Origin: Methanomicrobiaceae archaeon
Lineage (GTDB): Archaea > Halobacteriota > Methanomicrobia > Methanomicrobiales > Methanomicrobiaceae
Reading direction: 5' to 3'
Length of the DNA stretch: 7,878 bases
NCBI GenBank assembly: GCA_030628325.1
Contig: DAOVRB010000032.1
Coordinates: 1-7,878, forward strand
The translations under genes and the position numbers were made by a program. Shown here piece after piece: positions 5,848-7,878 of this stretch. The notes beneath the pieces are model-generated. The model saw only the letters and a list, made by a program, of their open reading frames with translations, was not told the origin of the DNA and ran no database searches. Within the stretch, counting starts at the first letter, position 1. The number at the start of each line of letters is the position of its first letter.

Positions 5848-6240
5848 ATGAATGATGAAGGTAAGGGAGGTAAAACAAAAAAATGGTTCACGCCTTTAAA
5901 TAAAGAATTTTATGTTGATAATCCTGTTACTGTATCAACAGTGACGGAGTTTAATAAGGTCAGAAATTTCCTTGAATCAAGAGGTGAAGATCCTAATACG
6001 GTATCTGTGAGTGATGCCCTTAAGGAATTTGAGAAAACTGCAATTCCGGCATATATAGAAGATAAAATGTTTTACAGGTCGGCTTTACAGATTCTGGGAA
6101 TTGTTATTGTGTTAACACTAATAGGGATTATTGGTCTTGCCGCAACCGGGAAAACAATTCCTGAAGGATTAATTGCTATTGGCTCTACAGCAGTTGGTGT
6201 TTTTGCGGGATTATTTGCGACTAATAATCTTAAAAAGTAA
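5848..6240 (+). CDS. Small membrane protein with two C-terminal helices, unknown function
   Basis: A 130-residue protein. The N-terminal ~75 residues are charged and soluble (MNDEGKGGKTKKWFTPLNKE, then FLESRGEDPNTVSVSDALKEFEK). Two hydrophobic segments follow, about 82-101 (LQILGIVIVLTLIGIIGLAA) and about 107-125 (GLIAIGSTAVGVFAGLFATN), separated by a short TGKTIPE turn; the end is NNLKK. This predicts a hairpin in the membrane with the N-terminal domain on one side. The family is not recognised. The coding DNA is clearly more A/T-rich than the upstream DNase gene, which may mean a different origin. The start is placed at 5848 by the position of the TATA box; ATG 5830 would add six residues and GTG 5827 seven. 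No operon partner is evident. Confidence 0.75.
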   Translation: MNDEGKGGKTKKWFTPLNKEFYVDNPVTVSTVTEFNKVRNFLESRGEDPNTVSVSDALKEFEKTAIPAYIEDKMFYRSALQILGIVIVLTLIGIIGLAATGKTIPEGLIAIGSTAVGVFAGLFATNNLKK

Positions 6241-6255
6241 GCCCTCCTCTGTTTT

Positions 6256-6283
6256 AGGTGGCATTCAGCTGAGTGCCATACCT
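6256..6283. terminator. Hairpin after the membrane protein gene
   Basis: GGCATTCAGCTGAGTGCC (6260-6277) is an almost perfect palindrome with one G-T pair. AGGT and ACCT outside add four more pairs with a 2-nt bulge. It begins 15 nt after the stop codon. No T-run follows, so it may be a 3'-end stabiliser or a protein site rather than a terminator. Confidence 0.35.
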
Positions 6284-6574
6284 GTACCTTAAAAGACGTT
6301 TATTGGACAAAACAACCATTATTTGTTGAGTCTATGGCTCATGGTATTCACAGTGCATATGTATAAAATACATCTGAAAAAACCGTTGAGAATGTCTAAT
6401 AACCCACTCATTTTCGATAGTACTTTATAGTCCCCAATCGATCACGAATCAATGATTACCTTCATCTATTTTGCATTTCGGTGAGAATACAAGTACATTG
6501 CCGAACCTGGAGATCGGTTGGGAGAAGTTGAGAAGTTAGTTGACTGGGAATGCTTCTGTACACTTCGCAGGGGA
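6284..6574. other. Intergenic stretch without a convincing gene
   Basis: I find no plausible protein in either strand. The only local signals are ATGTATAAAATACAT at 6359-6373, a 6-bp inverted repeat around a TATA-like core, and a short tandem GAGAAGTT repeat near 6521-6536. The TATA-like site could drive an untranslated RNA that begins near 6393, but nothing else supports one. Confidence 0.5.
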
Positions 6575-6703
6575 GTGTGATATGTAAGTTGGATTGCGTA
6601 AAGCTTCGCACCCATCTGTTGCCAGAGACGCACGTTGTGGTAGAGTTACTCCGAAAGAATGGAGTAGCTTTACGCAATCCATAATCCAACTTACATGTCA
6701 CAC
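6575..6703. repeat. 129-bp palindromic element with long inverted arms
   Basis: The left arm runs 6575-6605 and the right arm 6666-6703. GTGTGA-T-ATGTAAGTTGGATT (6575-6595) pairs with 6683-6703 at 20 of 21 positions. GGATTGCGTAAAGCT (6591-6605) pairs perfectly with 6666-6680. Both blocks share GGATT on the left; on the right they are set apart by two extra bases (6681-6682), so it carries two GGATT complements and the left only one. The 60-nt centre contains AGTTACTCC/GGAGTAGCT, a 9-bp hairpin that competes with the end of the main stem. No transposase and no clear target duplication are seen. It may be a MITE, an insertion-sequence relic or a structured RNA. Confidence 0.7.
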
Positions 6704-6736
6704 CCTCATAAGAAAAGGTGTTAATAGCAATTTTCA

Positions 6737-6747
6737 ATATTTATTTA
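6737..6747 (+). promoter_or_regulatory. TATA box of the beta-propeller gene
   Basis: The A/T-rich ATATTTATTTA ends 3 bp before the first ATG (6750) and about 24 bp before the second (6771). Archaeal spacing therefore puts the transcript start at about 6767-6771, favouring a leaderless start at 6771. Confidence 0.5.
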
Positions 6748-6770
6748 CCATGCCAGGTATACCATATTCT

Positions 6771-7878
6771 ATGTTCAGAATCAGAAGAGACGGTAATATA
6801 TGCATTTTAGCAGTTTTTATTCTCCTCATACTAATATCTGCACCTGTATCCGCAGAAAGCCAGTGGGAAACTGCCATAATATCTGATAGTAATATTTCTG
6901 CGATTGCAGGGGTGGTATCTGGTAATAATATTGTGTATACGGGGGCATTTGGTGAGGCGATCAACCTTAGCACCCCACGGGGAGTATTTCTGTACTCAAC
7001 AGACACCCATGATACAAAACTCATAGGTACTACTCCTGCAAACATGACACTTACAGGAGCAGATATCTCAGGAGATTATATCGTCTGGTTTGAAAGACCA
7101 CAGGTGACATTTAATCTCTCTGAAGAAGAAACCGGCCAGAACAGGATCATTCTGTACTCTGTTACAGAGGATTCATCATCAACAATATACAGTTCAGAAG
7201 ATGCTTCATGGCCGAAGGTCTCCGGGCAACAGGTAATCTGGTCAGACACTTCCGGGGATTCATATACAGAATATGTTATGCTCTATAATATCAGTTCAGA
7301 AAAAACAAAGGTTCTGTCGGGCATCTCGTCATCAGACGGAGCAGGTATCGGATTCTATGGAGAGGATATTCTCTACCAGGACTCTAAGACACTGAATCTC
7401 TGCCTGTATAATATTCCTTCAGAAAAAAACACTATAGTCTCAAAACACATATACACGAATACTTCAGCTGTTTTTGCTGACAATTACGCTTTGGGCAGGG
7501 ATTATGTAATTTTCACAAACCGCATAATGAACAAAACCGGTCCGGAAAAAGGTATCAGTAATGAACTGATCCTCTATACTATATCCACAGGTGAAACAAA
7601 ATATATCAAATCGTCAACAGGCGAATTTGTGGATGAATTGTCTAAACAGGAGAAATCTGCCATCATTGATTATCCTTTTGCAGATCAGAACCGAGTTGGA
7701 TGGGTTGATGTAACCGGGATATCGAAGTCTGTAATAAAAATCCTCAATCCGGTGACTGGTGAAGTTTCCTCTATTCATACAGATTACTTTGTGGCATTCC
7801 CGCATCTGGATGAGAATTCTGCCGTCTGGGGAGATTCAACAGGCAAAATGATACTTGGTACAGAGAAAACTGGAAAAA
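6771..7878 (+). CDS. Secreted TolB-like beta-propeller surface protein, C-terminus beyond the window
   Basis: The frame stays open to the right edge, giving 369 residues. Residues 1-28 form a signal peptide (MFRIRRDG, a long hydrophobic run, APVSA with likely cleavage before E29). The rest is built of degenerate repeats of the type xxGxxIVWxD...ILYxIxTGExxxI: about 48-86, 98-140, 149-182, 196-224, 240-280, 305-336 and 345 onward. This pattern is typical of beta-propeller blades in secreted methanogen proteins (TolB/WD40-like), which usually bind ligands or stiffen surface assemblies; no enzyme motif is seen. Several N-x-S/T sites (for example NIS at 41, NLS at 65, NMT at 91) could be glycosylated on the cell surface. 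An in-frame ATG at 6750 is the alternative start. A PGF, LPXTG-like or membrane anchor may lie beyond the window. Confidence 0.84.
   Translation, partial: MFRIRRDGNICILAVFILLILISAPVSAESQWETAIISDSNISAIAGVVSGNNIVYTGAFGEAINLSTPRGVFLYSTDTHDTKLIGTTPANMTLTGADISGDYIVWFERPQVTFNLSEEETGQNRIILYSVTEDSSSTIYSSEDASWPKVSGQQVIWSDTSGDSYTEYVMLYNISSEKTKVLSGISSSDGAGIGFYGEDILYQDSKTLNLCLYNIPSEKNTIVSKHIYTNTSAVFADNYALGRDYVIFTNRIMNKTGPEKGISNELILYTISTGETKYIKSSTGEFVDELSKQEKSAIIDYPFADQNRVGWVDVTGISKSVIKILNPVTGEVSSIHTDYFVAFPHLDENSAVWGDSTGKMILGTEKTGK

Noticed and set aside
6359..6393. Promoter of a non-coding RNA
   Set aside because: Only a TATA-like palindrome is present; no conserved RNA structure, T-rich end or coding sequence follows closely enough to claim a gene.
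6462..7045. Two minus-strand ORFs (6462-6737 and 6734-7045)
   Set aside because: The first is made mostly of the palindromic element and the second is antisense to the signal peptide and first blade of the beta-propeller protein.

Overview
The window looks like chromosomal DNA of a methanogenic archaeon, most likely a Methanomicrobiales-type euryarchaeon (inference). Supporting signs are long soluble PAS/GAF sensor kinases with an 'RHDxNNQL' H-box, archaeal A/T-rich TATA-like boxes with genes that appear leaderless, a small CxxC-x17-CxxC zinc-ribbon protein, a lipoprotein and a secreted beta-propeller surface protein. No tRNA, rRNA or CRISPR array is visible.

Layout. Positions 1-469 (+) hold the C-terminal end of a histidine kinase. 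It converges tail-to-tail, 45 bp apart, with a 1082-residue REC-PAS-GAF-PAS-PAS-PAS-kinase on the minus strand (515-3763). The two ATPase domains are clearly paralogous. Upstream of the large kinase, 3848-4046 holds a nested set of inverted repeats. One part looks like a 155-bp miniature transposable element with 15-bp terminal repeats and a 6-bp target duplication. It is entangled with a 20-bp-stem hairpin and a possible 37-codon ORF that has a good ribosome-binding site. This set ends directly at a TATA box in front of a 56-residue zinc-ribbon gene (4108-4278, +).

Next is a minus-strand small exported protein that appears broken by a frameshift (4338-4710). Divergent from it is a plus-strand lipoprotein (4901-5779) that resembles animal DNase I along its whole length and keeps the catalytic set. 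A 130-residue two-helix membrane protein (5848-6240) follows, in more A/T-rich DNA. About 500 bp without a convincing gene comes next, dominated by a 129-bp palindromic element (6575-6703). The window ends inside a secreted beta-propeller-like protein (6771 to beyond 7878).

The genes do not form one clear operon. The left half is cytoplasmic signalling and the right half is cell-surface or secreted proteins, with mobile-element-like inverted repeats in both major gaps. The most notable items are the archaeal DNase I-like lipoprotein, which lacks all four disulfide cysteines of the animal enzyme, and the nested inverted-repeat region before the zinc-ribbon gene.
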